The notes beneath the pieces were generated by a model. The model worked only from the letters and a program-made list of their open reading frames with translations, ran no database searches and was not told the DNA's origin. Below, piece after piece: positions 11,941 through 20,977 of a DNA stretch of 64,000 nucleotides. The translations under genes were made by a program, and so were the position numbers. Source of the stretch: Brevipalpus yothersi (lineage: Eukaryota; Arthropoda; Arachnida; Trombidiformes; Tenuipalpidae); the NCBI GenBank assembly GCA_003956705.1, contig QZCP01000457.1:183395-247394 (forward strand), in the 5' to 3' direction. Position 1 is the stretch's first letter; each line of letters starts with the position of its first letter.

Positions 11941-13311
11941 ATGGAGCATGATGAACCGTCAAATATGGAGTTGATTGACGAATATTTGAGAAAATGGGGA
12001 ATACCTATCCAGATCGATCGTCAAAGAAAAGCGCAGTCTTCCAAATTTTTCAGGAATACTGATTATATTTCTTTAATTCTCTTGGTCGTTTACGTTATCA
12101 GATATTCAATTCTCCTGATCTCTCGAGACAAATTACTGCATAGAGCTATGAGTAATTTTTTTTCATATTATCCGAAAGAAAATTTCTTCTTGTGTATGTT
12201 TACAGACATAGTGCTGATAGGTCTAACTGTACAGAAACTGTTAATGATATATTATCAAAGGAATGAACGACTGATGAGATGGATCTGTAGTTTTCGTCAC
12301 ATATCTATCGTTCCAGGAGGTGCCGCTAAGGGGAAAAGTTTTGGTTTTGGTGAAGAGATGAAAATTTGGTTTGCAAACAATTCAAAGACTTGTCATTTTG
12401 TATTCCTTGCTATGACTGCTTATTTCAATTTGTGGATATTCATAACACATTTTATCTACAATGATATTATGTATGTGCTGACAGTTGATCTTTTATGGTG
12501 TCCAGGCAATCTCCCATCTATATACTTTTACGTTACTCAATCTATTGTGTGTCCAATGTTGGCTGCTCTCATGTTCCTATACTGTGGTCAGTGCCTCGAT
12601 GGCTTATTATCAGACATGACTACTCAAGGAATTGGAACAAGTTCATCTCGAGAAATTCATAAACTGAGGATTGAATCGTCAAATATTCTTCATAAACAAA
12701 ATTCTCTCTTGAGCTTCATACACCAATGTAATAGCTATTGGAAAAATTTAATTGGAATTTCTGTCCTATCTGCAATAATCTGCTTAGGTTTAGCACTTTC
12801 GCTCACTCCGAGGCTCGATGAAAAGGGGAGAATAAGTCTCATAATATCCATGGCAATGATCACGGTAACATTTGTTCCATTCTTCCATCTTGGCAATAAA
12901 AATTTTGGAAAGGTAATGTTCAGTGTGTCTTACTCAGATTTCTGGTGGAAGAAACTAAATGTATCCGTTATAGGTGACAAAATTGAGGAAAGAGCTGTTT
13001 CGTTTCTCAATGGCCAAATTACCAGTTGATGTTACCATCAAAATCCAAGATCAAGCTTACGGATTCGAATTCAGAGGAGTTTTCACAGTTTTCGATACAG
13101 CTCCTCTATCGAATTATGGCCTCATAATCGTGAGTTATGACAATGTTTTGACACGATCTCACCATTTCTTCTATCTTTTGTTGACAAATGTCATCGATGC
13201 AGATTCAATCCCGAATTCATCAGTGTACTGATTGAATTATGTCTCTTCTATCAACAGACTCTGCTAGAAATTGCTTGCAACTCGATGATGGTTCAATTGG
13301 CACTGCAATGA
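11941..13311 (+). CDS. Gustatory receptor-like gene (copy G), intact
   Basis: Exons are 11941-12912, 12974-13129 and 13258-13311, phase-0 introns, giving 393 aa. The ATG at 11941 gives MEHDEPSNMELIDEYLRKWG; a GTG at 11938 is an artefact. Predicted helices match the family layout. Exon 2 has EFRGVFTVFDTAPLSNYGLII and exon 3 TLLEIACNSMMVQLALQ. An AATAAA at 13440-13445 lies about 130 bases past the stop. It is very close to copies C and E, consistent with recent tandem duplication. Presumed chemosensory channel. Confidence 0.77.
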
Positions 13312-13693
13312 AATATGCTCTGATCAAGTGTGCAAAGTTCCAAGGAGAATACAAAATATTCCCTCTCAGTGTAGGTGAAATTCGAAGCTTGACAGCTATA
13401 TTGGTCCTGATAATAATCAGTTTTTTATCATCAAAATCTAATAAAGAGCTACACCATCCATTGTTTGATGAGAAAAATTTTATTATTTCTTCTCGCCGAA
13501 AGAATCAAACAGTTCTGTGGTCTGGTGTAAGGTTCCAACAATAAGGTTGTGAGTAATCTCGCTATTGTTTCCACTGTCTTGCATCGCTGGGTCTGAGTCT
13601 CTCGTACAAAGCAGAAATTATTTTGAGAATGTTTGGTGATATCCACTAAAATACAATACGGTATCATCAAATACTAATACTTATGATATGATT

Positions 13694-13757
13694 GTCTGAA
13701 CGTAGTTGTCTGAACGTAGTGATTGTCTGAACGTAGTGATTGTCTGAACGTAGTGAA
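13694..13757 (+). repeat. Four tandem copies of GTCTGAACGTAGT
   Basis: Copies begin at 13694, 13708, 13725 and 13742 (spacing 14, 17, 17). It is an expansion of the terminal motif of the inverted-repeat element. In the other copy of the element this motif occurs once. Confidence 0.85.
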
Positions 13758-14872
13758 GACTCAGGTGCCCAATTTTCGACATCTTGCACTAGAATGATGA
13801 AACTTTGCGTATGTATTCCCTGATACATGAAGTTGTGCCTTCTGGCAAAAAATTGGGATTCTATGAAAAAATTTTTTTTGCATCAATCGATGGATTTCTT
13901 CATAAATTTTCGCATGGGTTCCCTTTAACCTGGGTCTATCTGGCACCATTTTTGAGATGTAAGCAAGAAAAGATTTGTTAGCAACTACTATGTTACGTCT
14001 ATGGCAATGCTAAGTCAGTTAGATGGGGCTGAGGCAAACTGATCTTGACCAAAATCCAAGAACATTCAATTTCGACCATCGAATTCATTTCAATTAGATA
14101 ACACATGATAATGCAAAGTATAAAGAATGATGAGTTGGCCGAATTCCACCGAGAAATATAAGAGTTGCAGAATTCCACCTCATAGACTTAAAATAAATGA
14201 TGCTATTTGCTTTGGAGGCAAAATTTTTTTCGGGGTAAAGTGACATATACCATGGAAACACTCTGTATCTACACTTTCCTGCATGAGAATATATACTATG
14301 ATGGTCTCACAGGTATTCGAAAAAAAATTTTGTTAGAACCACCTATGTTAAGTCTAGGGGATCGGGCTGGCATAGAATTGGAATTGTTATGACTCCAAAA
14401 ATCCATGATAGATTTTGTACAAATAAGCTCTGTTAACTAGATAACACTTCATTGAAGGGGTTCCAATGAATGGAGAATAATTTCCAAAGTTCCATTATGA
14501 AATATTAGAGCTGCAAAACTCAGCTCGTAGACTCATCATAGATGATGCTATCATTCAAACTTTGTCTTTTTTTGAAAAATTCTCTCTAAGGAATGATCGA
14601 ATATATCTTGAGCATACTCTTCAGTGACGTTTTCCATTCTGAAACCATGTACTATTTTCCATGTACTATGATGGTCCCAAAGGGTTTCAAAGATCGATTT
14701 GTGACCTGGGGTCGGAACATATGCCCCTCAAAGGCCTGTGGCTTCAAGCATTGGCTGTGTTCAGTTGTGACTAGGGGTCGGAGCCCATTATTATTCAAGG
14801 CCTGTGCCACCAAGCATTAGGTTAGGTTGATTTGTGACTATGGGTCGGAGCCCATGCCCTCTGATGTTATGC

Positions 14873-14893
14873 TAGGTTAGGTTAGGTTAGGTT
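14873..14893 (+). repeat. Short TTAGG tract (arthropod telomere-type motif)
   Basis: About four units of TTAGG, inside the nonautonomous element. The reverse-complement tracts at 43372-43390 and 43511-43545 occupy equivalent positions in the second copy. They are therefore part of the repeat and not a separate telomere remnant. Confidence 0.8.
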
Positions 14894-15007
14894 TGGCGAG
14901 GAAATGAATCGATTGGATTCTCTTACAATATGCCTTGTCCAAGATTCAGCCTGTCTGAAGAAGTTTTCTTCACTCCGTTCAGACTCCGGAGCGGCACTCC
15001 TTCTAGT

Positions 15008-15660
15008 ATAATATGATCAAACAACAGCTATAATATGCTGTTACAGGCTTATCTATCATGACCTTTCTATTGCGTTCTCGAATACAGAGAAAACATCACA
15101 ATCGATAGCTGTCATGATACACTGAGTTAGCTTGGTGACCTAAACGAATCTTGGCTCTGAATATTGAATGCTTCAATAACTGATACTCAAATAAACTCTT
15201 TTTCCATCACAAAATAGTGAACGATACTCTAATAATTGATCACGAATTTTGATTCAAACAGAGAAAATTAATATTTAAATAATACAAGATACAGCTGAGC
15301 TACCATGAAAAGATGACTTATTCCATAGTTCTCTAGAAGCAAGGGTGGGGAATGAGGACTATCAAACTCCTCAATAACTTTCCAAGCTCCAAGTAGACAG
15401 TGAATATTGTATCCAATTTTCAGTATGAAAAAATTTTCATTCGACAATGCAACAATATGCTCTTAGTAGTTCATGAGGCTTCTCGCCCTCTCAGTGACAG
15501 TATTCAACTTATCTCATTGATTTTCGTTTTTTGTAAAATATTCGAGAAAATCAAATTTTTCCCAAAATCAATCCCATCGAAAAGATCTTCCAAGTTTATC
15601 AGAGCAATGTGTAATGGAGCTTGGTAAAATTCCCAAGATACTGGAGAGTATAATATGATT
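15008..15660. repeat. Copy of the 4450-5160 spacer segment
   Basis: It is homologous to 4450-5160 (e.g. CTTCTCGCCCTCTCAGTGAC and the following TATTCAACTTATCTCATTGA) and partly to 35220-35590. Coding frames differ between the copies, so it is treated as a non-coding duplicate. Confidence 0.6.
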
Positions 15661-15691
15661 GTTTTTGTTCCTTATTTTTCATTATTCCCAG

Positions 15692-15828
15692 GAATGTTTC
15701 CTGAAAAAGATCTGAAAATAGCGGATCCTTATGAAGCTCAGTTGATTGGTCGAGATTTTTCTTGGTGTCCAGGATCTGACAAGTGTGCCGTGCTCGCTAG
15801 AAATCTAGATATCAATCATGTACAATAT
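15692..15828 (+). other. Exon-like segment, FPEKDLKI protein fragment
   Basis: It is flanked by a good acceptor (ATTATTCCCAG) and a consensus donor (GTAAGTA), and is open for its 137 bases. It reads MFPEKDLKIADPYEAQLIG, then RDFSWCPGSDKCAVLARNL. A degenerate copy lies at 6371-6545. The protein family is not recognised. It may be one exon of a gene whose other exons are lost or not visible, or a captured host exon in repetitive DNA. Confidence 0.35.
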
Positions 15829-16108
15829 GTAAGTACATATCATATCATGGAGGCATCAATCATGCTCAGAATAGTGAAATAGACAATCTTCAATCAACAG
15901 AACCGTTGCACAGCATAACGATTGATTCTAAGATTGATTTGTTTCTCTAAAGTTGCATATATTTACACTGTAGTTTCATAATTCAAAATGATAATTGACT
16001 CGCTAATGAATTATATTGATTTTAATTCAAGTCATTAACAGACGTGAGAAGGTAATGGGAACCAACATATCACAAAGATGGCAATTGTATATACTCATAA
16101 CTTCCATC

Positions 16109-16465
16109 ATGGCCAGGATAGGAGGTGAAGATTCTCCAGATATCGAATTGATTGACAAATATTTGAAAAAATGGGGAATATCTGTTCAAATTGATAATCA
16201 AAGAACCGTTCAATCTTCCAAATTTTTCAGGAATACTGATTATATTTCTTTGATCTCCCTGATCTTTGTCTTCACCAGATATTCAATTCTCGTGACCTCA
16301 CCAAACAAATCGCTCCATAAAGCTTTGAGTAACCATTTCTTGTATTACCCGAAAGAAAATTTCTTCCTCTGTATGCTAGCAGGAATAATGATAGCAGGTA
16401 TGATCATTCAAAAGCTGTTGATGATCAATTATAAACGAAATCAACGGATGATGAAATGGGTCAGT
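16109..16465 (+). pseudogene. GR gene (copy H), 5' part of exon 1, split by Polinton
   Basis: The ATG at 16109 gives MARIGGEDSPDIELIDKYLK (an in-frame ATG at 16055 is possible, but the family starts here). 119 codons run to ...NQRMMKWVS, then the Polinton starts exactly after the target site. The rest of the gene lies at 31062-32054 in the same frame, so nothing was lost at the insertion point except for the 6-bp duplication. Before the insertion this was a GR exon like that of copy A. Confidence 0.85.
16460..16465. repeat. Left target site duplication GTCAGT
   Basis: It is identical to 31056-31061. The uninterrupted paralogue (about 136-150) has a single GTCAGT in the same codons. 6-bp target duplications are characteristic of Maverick/Polinton integration. 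Confidence 0.93.
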
Positions 16466-16729
16466 AGTAGTAATGTGGCAAGTTTGTTCAGCCAATCCCT
16501 CCCCCATTTTTGGGGGGTGGGAAAATCCCTTTCCCCCGACAAAAGGGGGAGGGAAGGGGGAGTGGGATTCTATAATCCTTTGATGTTCGCCGACAAGGGG
16601 GGTGAGGAGAACAATGTGAACCTTTGATGTTCACCGACAAGTGGTGGGTGAGAACAATGTGAACCTTTGATGTTCGCCGACAAGGGGGAGGGTGAGAACT
16701 ATGTGAACCTTTGATGTATGCCAACCCGG
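16466..16729 (+). repeat. Left terminal inverted repeat of Polinton
   Basis: It pairs with 30793-31055. The inner 180 bases are almost identical and contain three 40-43-bp subrepeats built on GAACCTTTGATGTTCGCCGA. The outer 40 bases are more diverged. A GC hairpin CCCCC-ATTTTT-GGGGGG is at 16501-16517. Confidence 0.93.
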
Positions 16730-16757
16730 AAGCAATGAGAGGTAGGGTGGGAATTTC

Positions 16758-16763
16758 TATAAA
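16758..16763 (+). promoter_or_regulatory. Candidate TATA box for ATPase gene
   Basis: TATAAA in TTTCTATAAACC lies 97 bases before the ATPase ATG and just inside the terminal repeat. It is a candidate promoter for the left gene block. Confidence 0.45.
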
Positions 16764-16854
16764 CCTTTGATGTATCCCGACAGTGCTCTGTTGTGTCTAA
16801 TTAGAGGATAGCAACAGAAACCTATTAAAATTGAATATCATCAAAGACTAAAAT

Positions 16855-17514
16855 ATGGAGATTTCCAAGAGTTATCTACAGTTTCAGCATCCATTAACCG
16901 CTATAATTGCTGGACCAACTTCAAGCGGCAAAACATATCTCGTGAGAGAAATTTTCAAACATCATGCTGACACAATAAAAAGAGAGTCCACGAAAACACT
17001 AAAAGTTTTATGGTGCTATGGTATCTGGCAAAACTCATACAAGGAAAAAATCCCAGGAGTAGAGATCCAGTACACTGATATACTACCAAAGGAAAATGAG
17101 CTCAGGGATAATAAGCCAGACATCATTGTGTGTGATGACATGATGAACGAAGTGAAAGATGATGCACATATGGCTGCTTTATTCACACGCATTAGTCATC
17201 ACATGAACATATCGATAATTTTCATCGTTCAAAATTTATTTTTCCAAGGCAAACAGTGTCGGAATATCTCCCTGAATGCACATTATATTGTGCTGATGAA
17301 AAATGTGAGAGACAAAAATCAAGTTAATCATTTGGCTCGTCAATTTGCACCGGGTAAAGTCTCAAACTTCATCGATATCTTCAATGATGCAACTCAAGGA
17401 GAGAGAGGTTATATAAGAGTTGACCTCACCACACAGACACCAGACAGATTCCGCATCCAAACTAATATCATCCCTGGAAAGAAAGGCTTGAGTCCGACAA
17501 TTTATCAGCTTTGA
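16855..17514 (+). CDS. Polinton packaging ATPase (A32/FtsK-HerA type)
   Basis: 219 aa. P-loop ATPase thought to drive genome packaging into capsids; one of the defining Polinton proteins (ATP). The Walker A motif GPTSSGKT is at residues 20-27 and the Walker B strand PDIIVCDDMM at about 88-97, followed by a polar motif region (IIFIVQNLFFQG). Length is typical for the family. ATG at 16855 follows a short AT-rich leader; the stop at 17514 lies 2 bases before the next ATG, so the genes are nearly overlapping. It is the first gene from the left end. Confidence 0.92.
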   Translation: MEISKSYLQFQHPLTAIIAGPTSSGKTYLVREIFKHHADTIKRESTKTLKVLWCYGIWQNSYKEKIPGVEIQYTDILPKENELRDNKPDIIVCDDMMNEVKDDAHMAALFTRISHHMNISIIFIVQNLFFQGKQCRNISLNAHYIVLMKNVRDKNQVNHLARQFAPGKVSNFIDIFNDATQGERGYIRVDLTTQTPDRFRIQTNIIPGKKGLSPTIYQL

Positions 17515-17516
17515 AA

Positions 17517-17867
17517 ATGTCTAACAACTTATGTGAATGTATGAAGTTTTTTGAGATACTTGCTGATGTAAAGAGTCCTACACTGAGAGGAGAACTTTTA
17601 TTCGAGAAAAGCTCTGATGACCGTATATTGAGAGCTCTGAGCGAAATTGGTGTTAATGTGGTAAACCGCAACTTACCATTGAATCAGACTCAGAAGTCAC
17701 AGTTGAGGAAACATGGAAACTCACTAAAGCGATTGGCGAGTATGAACACAAAAAGTCGTCGAGGGAAGCAAAAACTTATAAAACAAACGGGTGGTTTCCT
17801 CCCTATTCTAATACCTGCACTGTTGAATATACTCTCTGCAATTGCTGCGAATAAAATTCAAAACTGA
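17517..17867 (+). CDS. Small Polinton protein with hydrophobic tail
   Basis: 116 aa from ATG 17517 (an upstream TTG at 17511 is unlikely). A soluble N-terminal half (SPTLRGELLFEKSSDDRILR) is followed by a basic stretch (SRRGKQKLIKQ, about 80-90) and a C-terminal hydrophobic segment TGGFLPILIPALLNILSAI (about 92-110). Short proteins with a basic region plus such a G-G-F-L-P tail are common in Polintons and recall adenovirus-type core/minor proteins; this is inferred from pattern only. It sits directly after the ATPase and 6 bases before the next gene. A TATATAAG at 17410-17417 lies 107 bases upstream, inside the ATPase gene. Confidence 0.7.
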   Translation: MSNNLCECMKFFEILADVKSPTLRGELLFEKSSDDRILRALSEIGVNVVNRNLPLNQTQKSQLRKHGNSLKRLASMNTKSRRGKQKLIKQTGGFLPILIPALLNILSAIAANKIQN

Positions 17868-17873
17868 ATACTC

Positions 17874-18608
17874 ATGTCTCGTGTCAAAAAGTACATTGTT
17901 GTTCCAAGTGAACAGCTCGAAAACGATATGGTGGTTGACCAAACTGGTGGCTCTATAGTGAATACTTTGAGTGATCAGGTTGTCATCAAGAAGAAAAAAG
18001 CTGTGAAATCAAACAATTTCTTTTCACAATTGCTAAGAATAGCCCTGAAGTTAGCAAAAATTGATGGATATGAGGTGGATGGTCGCATCCGCTCTGCTAC
18101 TGGTCAACTCTTGGATGGTACTAATATTGTGGATCTACTCGATCACACAACTTCACCAAAAAGAACTTTGAGAGGCTTGGATGACTTCATCCTCCTTCTA
18201 TATAGAGCTGGTGTGGAACCAGAGCTCGTTCTCAACAGAGACATTAAAGCCGAGCTGATGAAGCTATACTCAAATCCAATAACATCGAGGACTAATAAGA
18301 GAAATACTGGCGATATCTCTAAATCTCCAACTGCTATCACTAATACACTGATTGAGGAAATCAGGAATAATGATGATGAACAGATGATAACTGATGAGAT
18401 GGATGCATCCATCACCCAAGAGCCTGAGCCAGAAACTCCAAGAAGATTGGACCAACCTTGGATCACTCCTGGGAGTAGCAGCCGGAGCAATGATGGATCA
18501 CCACTCACAAATGCACCGAGGCGCTCGAAAAGAAGTAGAAAAGAGAGATTCATTATATATGGAACAACTGGACGAAGTGGAAACCGTGTAGAATGGATTG
18601 AGAAGTGA
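17874..18608 (+). CDS. Polinton accessory protein, unknown, 244 aa
   Basis: Not recognised. A mixed basic N-terminus (VIKKKKAVKSNNFF) and a helical domain (FSQLLRIALKLAKIDGYEVD through LLYRAGVEPELVLNRDIKAE, about 50-140) are followed by a Ser/Pro/acid-rich linker and a basic end (RRSKRSRKERF). It could be a structural or DNA-associated component; there is no enzymatic motif. It lies between the small hydrophobic-tail protein and the integrase (13-base gap). A TATAAAAC at 17777-17784 is 97 bases upstream of its ATG. Confidence 0.7.
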   Translation: MSRVKKYIVVPSEQLENDMVVDQTGGSIVNTLSDQVVIKKKKAVKSNNFFSQLLRIALKLAKIDGYEVDGRIRSATGQLLDGTNIVDLLDHTTSPKRTLRGLDDFILLLYRAGVEPELVLNRDIKAELMKLYSNPITSRTNKRNTGDISKSPTAITNTLIEEIRNNDDEQMITDEMDASITQEPEPETPRRLDQPWITPGSSSRSNDGSPLTNAPRRSKRSRKERFIIYGTTGRSGNRVEWIEK

Positions 18609-18621
18609 AGAACACAAGAAA

Positions 18622-19752
18622 ATGACTATTTCTCAGGCAACTTCTGATATTCTATCCAAATTATATTATGATGCCAATAATCCTGCAGGATATAGCAGTC
18701 AAGCTAAACTTTTACATGAAGCTAGCTTGATAGAGCCAAACATAACACTCAAACAAGTACAAGAATGGCTCAAGAGTCAACTTACCTATACTTTGCATAG
18801 AAATGTAAGACGTAACTTCTTACGTAATAGAGTTATTGTCAGTGAAATTGATGAACAATGGCAAGCCGATTTAGTAGACTTACAAGACTCCAAATCAAGA
18901 AATAAAGGCAATGGTTACATACTCACAATTGTCGATGTTTTCTCCAAATATGCATGGGCAATACCAATCGTGAACAAAGGCTCTAGAGCTGTATCATTAG
19001 CTTTCAAAAACCTTTTCGAAACTGAGAAGCGCATACCTACCAAACTACAGACGGACAAAGGAACTGAGTTCCTCAACAGAGAGGTGCAAAAGGTTTTCAA
19101 TGATTTTGGTGTACACCACTTCACTGCTATAAACCCTCGGACAAAATGTAGTGTTGTCGAGCGGTTCAATCGGACACTCAAGTCTAAGATGTTCAAGTTT
19201 TTCACTGCAAAGGGTACACGCAAGTATGTTGATGTGCTACAAGCGCTGGTAAAGTCCTATAACAATAGTATCCACAGAGGTATAGGAAAGCGTCCTGCAT
19301 GGGTGAATGATAGTCACAAAAAAGAAATAATGCACAAAATGTATGGAGTGTTGACAAGAAGAGAGCTACTCAAGAAGCATTATGCAATGGTGAAGAATAA
19401 TAGATCGTCAACGATAAGCATTGGTGATACAGTTCGCAAAACATATGAACTCAAACCAGGCTTTGACAAGGCATACTATCCTAACTGGACTGATGAGACT
19501 TTCAAAGTTGAGAAAATCATAGCCAAAATGCCTAGAAAAGTATATAAAGTAGTTGATGCATCTGGTACCTCACTTCAAAGATTATTTTATCCTGAGGAGG
19601 TGCAGAAGATCGATCCTGATGGTCTATATCGGATTGAGAAAGTTATAAAACAGAGGAGAACAAGAGCTGGTGTAGAGTATTTTGTGAAGTATCTTGGTTA
19701 TCCGTCAACATATAATCAATGGATCCCAGCAAAAGATCTTCAACATCTATAG
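18622..19752 (+). CDS. Retroviral-type integrase with chromodomain
   Basis: 376 aa from ATG 18622 (a TTG further upstream is not needed). It integrates the element's DNA by strand transfer. DDE core: D83 in QWQADLVDL, D145 in LQTDKGTEF, E180 in CSVVERFNRT, with 34 residues between D145 and E180 as in the D,D-35-E family. The C-terminal 45 residues (YRIEKVIKQRR then YFVKYLGYPSTYNQWIP) form a chromodomain, which in related elements guides integration to modified chromatin. The N-terminal helix region (residues 1-60) lacks a clear HHCC zinc motif. The 3' end overlaps the next ORF by 34 bases. Catalytic residues are intact. Confidence 0.94.
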   Translation: MTISQATSDILSKLYYDANNPAGYSSQAKLLHEASLIEPNITLKQVQEWLKSQLTYTLHRNVRRNFLRNRVIVSEIDEQWQADLVDLQDSKSRNKGNGYILTIVDVFSKYAWAIPIVNKGSRAVSLAFKNLFETEKRIPTKLQTDKGTEFLNREVQKVFNDFGVHHFTAINPRTKCSVVERFNRTLKSKMFKFFTAKGTRKYVDVLQALVKSYNNSIHRGIGKRPAWVNDSHKKEIMHKMYGVLTRRELLKKHYAMVKNNRSSTISIGDTVRKTYELKPGFDKAYYPNWTDETFKVEKIIAKMPRKVYKVVDASGTSLQRLFYPEEVQKIDPDGLYRIEKVIKQRRTRAGVEYFVKYLGYPSTYNQWIPAKDLQHL

Positions 19753-19994
19753 AGTCATTGAGCTCACTTTCCCAGCCCCACACTATACTGTTCATCGTGC
19801 AAGTTGCTCTCATCTTTATTGTTGTGTGCTCAAGTTTGATTAATCTCACTTTCGAGATTGGTAACCAAAATCTGTGGACTGTGATTCTCACAAGTTGCTT
19901 AGGTATAATAATGCCCAATCCCAAGTTGAAGCCCAGCAGTCGAGATCTTGGTGGTAACGGACCTTCAGAGGGTATCTCCACACCAAAGGTATAA
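19719..19994 (+). CDS. Small membrane protein overlapping integrase
   Basis: 91 aa, ATG at 19719 inside the integrase chromodomain codons. Two hydrophobic segments are seen: HTILFIVQVALIFIVVCSSL (about 21-40) and LWTVILTSCLGIIM (about 52-65). The rest is a Ser/Pro-rich hydrophilic tail. No family is recognised; perhaps a membrane-associated virion or exit protein. A TATAAAAC at 19644-19651, 75 bases upstream, could drive it. The stop is 38 bases before the next ATG. The overlapping frame makes its reality less certain. Confidence 0.5.
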   Translation: MDPSKRSSTSIESLSSLSQPHTILFIVQVALIFIVVCSSLINLTFEIGNQNLWTVILTSCLGIIMPNPKLKPSSRDLGGNGPSEGISTPKV

Positions 19995-20032
19995 GAGAAT
20001 CGGTACTGTTTGCAGAGCTACTCAGCACAACT

Positions 20033-20938
20033 ATGGACTCATTTACTATTACACTCCCAAGTAATGTGGTAAATAATGGTGCTAAAAAGAATAAGATATC
20101 TAGCTATCACACGGAACTTGCTCAAAAAATTGATTTGGAAGGTGACTGGTTGGTTGGCCTTTACGAAATATCATACAGCAAAAGTTGGTACAACATACCG
20201 AAAAAAGAATCGATCGAGCTACTTCATCATACAGGACAGAGGATCGGCTGGGCATCGGTGGAACCGGGGTTTTTTGCCGATGGTGAGAGCCTTCAAAAAG
20301 CTATTCAGGAAAGTCTCAGCAATGAGCTCCTAACATACTCAACCAGATATAGTCCCACTTTACCAAATGGAAGGGCTGATGGAAACCTGCCACTTGAAGT
20401 GGTGCCTCTACCGAAAATCAAAACGAATCCCGAGCTGATTTTCGACTCAAATGCACACAGGTTTAGATGTGTATTTGGGCGAGATGACGAAGACCATCCA
20501 ATTTTCATGAAGTTCAGTCCAGATCTCAGTCTCATGCTGGGTTTCGACGAAGTCATGCTCAATGCGTACATAGAGATTTGCAGAGAGCAGATATCCAAGG
20601 GTCAAGGAATAGATAATGCTCATCTCAAAAAATCCGCTGAGTATCCAGCCGAAATGAGAGGAGGCTATCACACTCTCTTCTTGTACACGGATATTGTCAA
20701 ACCATCACTTGTGGGGAACAAATATGCTCAACTACTGCGAACGATAACTGTACCCAACGAGGCAAAGTTCGGTGACCAATGTGTTATCAGCTATACAAAC
20801 CCAATATATTTTCCGTTACATGTAAAAAATTTTCAAAACATTTCACTCGAGTTGAAAGATGACTCGGGCTTACCAATACCATTTCAATTTGGTAGAACAA
20901 TTGTAACTCTCAGCTTCAAGAGAGATGAAAAGCTATAA
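20033..20938 (+). CDS. Probable minor capsid (penton-like) protein
   Basis: 301 aa. It reads MDSFTITLPSNVVNNG..., then NKISSYHTELAQKIDLEGDW and LVGLYEISYSKSWYNI, a pattern usual for the Polinton protein generally assigned as the penton/single-jelly-roll minor capsid (PX). No membrane helix. The C-terminal LPIPFQFGRTIVTLSFKR is beta-like. Role, by family: vertex protein of an icosahedral capsid. It precedes a basic protein and the major capsid gene, the usual morphogenesis block. TATAAGAG at 19990 is 43 bases upstream of the ATG. Assignment is from family pattern, without structural comparison. Confidence 0.75.
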   Translation: MDSFTITLPSNVVNNGAKKNKISSYHTELAQKIDLEGDWLVGLYEISYSKSWYNIPKKESIELLHHTGQRIGWASVEPGFFADGESLQKAIQESLSNELLTYSTRYSPTLPNGRADGNLPLEVVPLPKIKTNPELIFDSNAHRFRCVFGRDDEDHPIFMKFSPDLSLMLGFDEVMLNAYIEICREQISKGQGIDNAHLKKSAEYPAEMRGGYHTLFLYTDIVKPSLVGNKYAQLLRTITVPNEAKFGDQCVISYTNPIYFPLHVKNFQNISLELKDDSGLPIPFQFGRTIVTLSFKRDEKL

Positions 20939-20941
20939 ATA
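20934..20941 (+). promoter_or_regulatory. TATA box overlapping stop of minor capsid gene
   Basis: TATAAATA overlaps the last codon and stop of the upstream gene and is 44 bases before the ATG of the next (20978). The same spacing (43) is seen for TATAAGAG before the minor capsid gene. Confidence 0.5.
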
Positions 20942-20977
20942 GGATAAATATGCCAATGAAAAGATCTGTTGGACATC

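Larger units (their letters stand above)
13694..15007. mobile_element. Nonautonomous inverted-repeat element, copy 1
   Basis: The left end carries GTCTGAACGTAGTGAAGAC. The right end, read on the minus strand, carries GTCTGAACGGAGTGAAGAAA, so the termini are inverted. The whole element is homologous, in opposite orientation, to 43249-44883: shared GTGCC..GGCAAAAAA..GGATTCTATGAAAA near one end, an internal region with TACTATGATGG, and subterminal units with (T)GGGTCGGAGCCCAT followed by TTAGG runs. No transposase ORF is present. This looks like a MITE-type element of unknown superfamily. Confidence 0.6.

Noticed and set aside
14873..14893. Interstitial telomere or chromosome-fusion site from TTAGG repeats
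   Set aside because: The tract is short and occurs at equivalent places in two copies of a dispersed element.
16488..16724. ORFs of repeated proline/histidine-like units in the terminal repeats (also 30882 onward)
   Set aside because: They are translations of the inverted-repeat subunits; non-coding structure explains them.
20305..20671. Minus-strand ORFs within the Polinton capsid genes
   Set aside because: They are shadows of the plus-strand coding frames, without start context or recognisable features.
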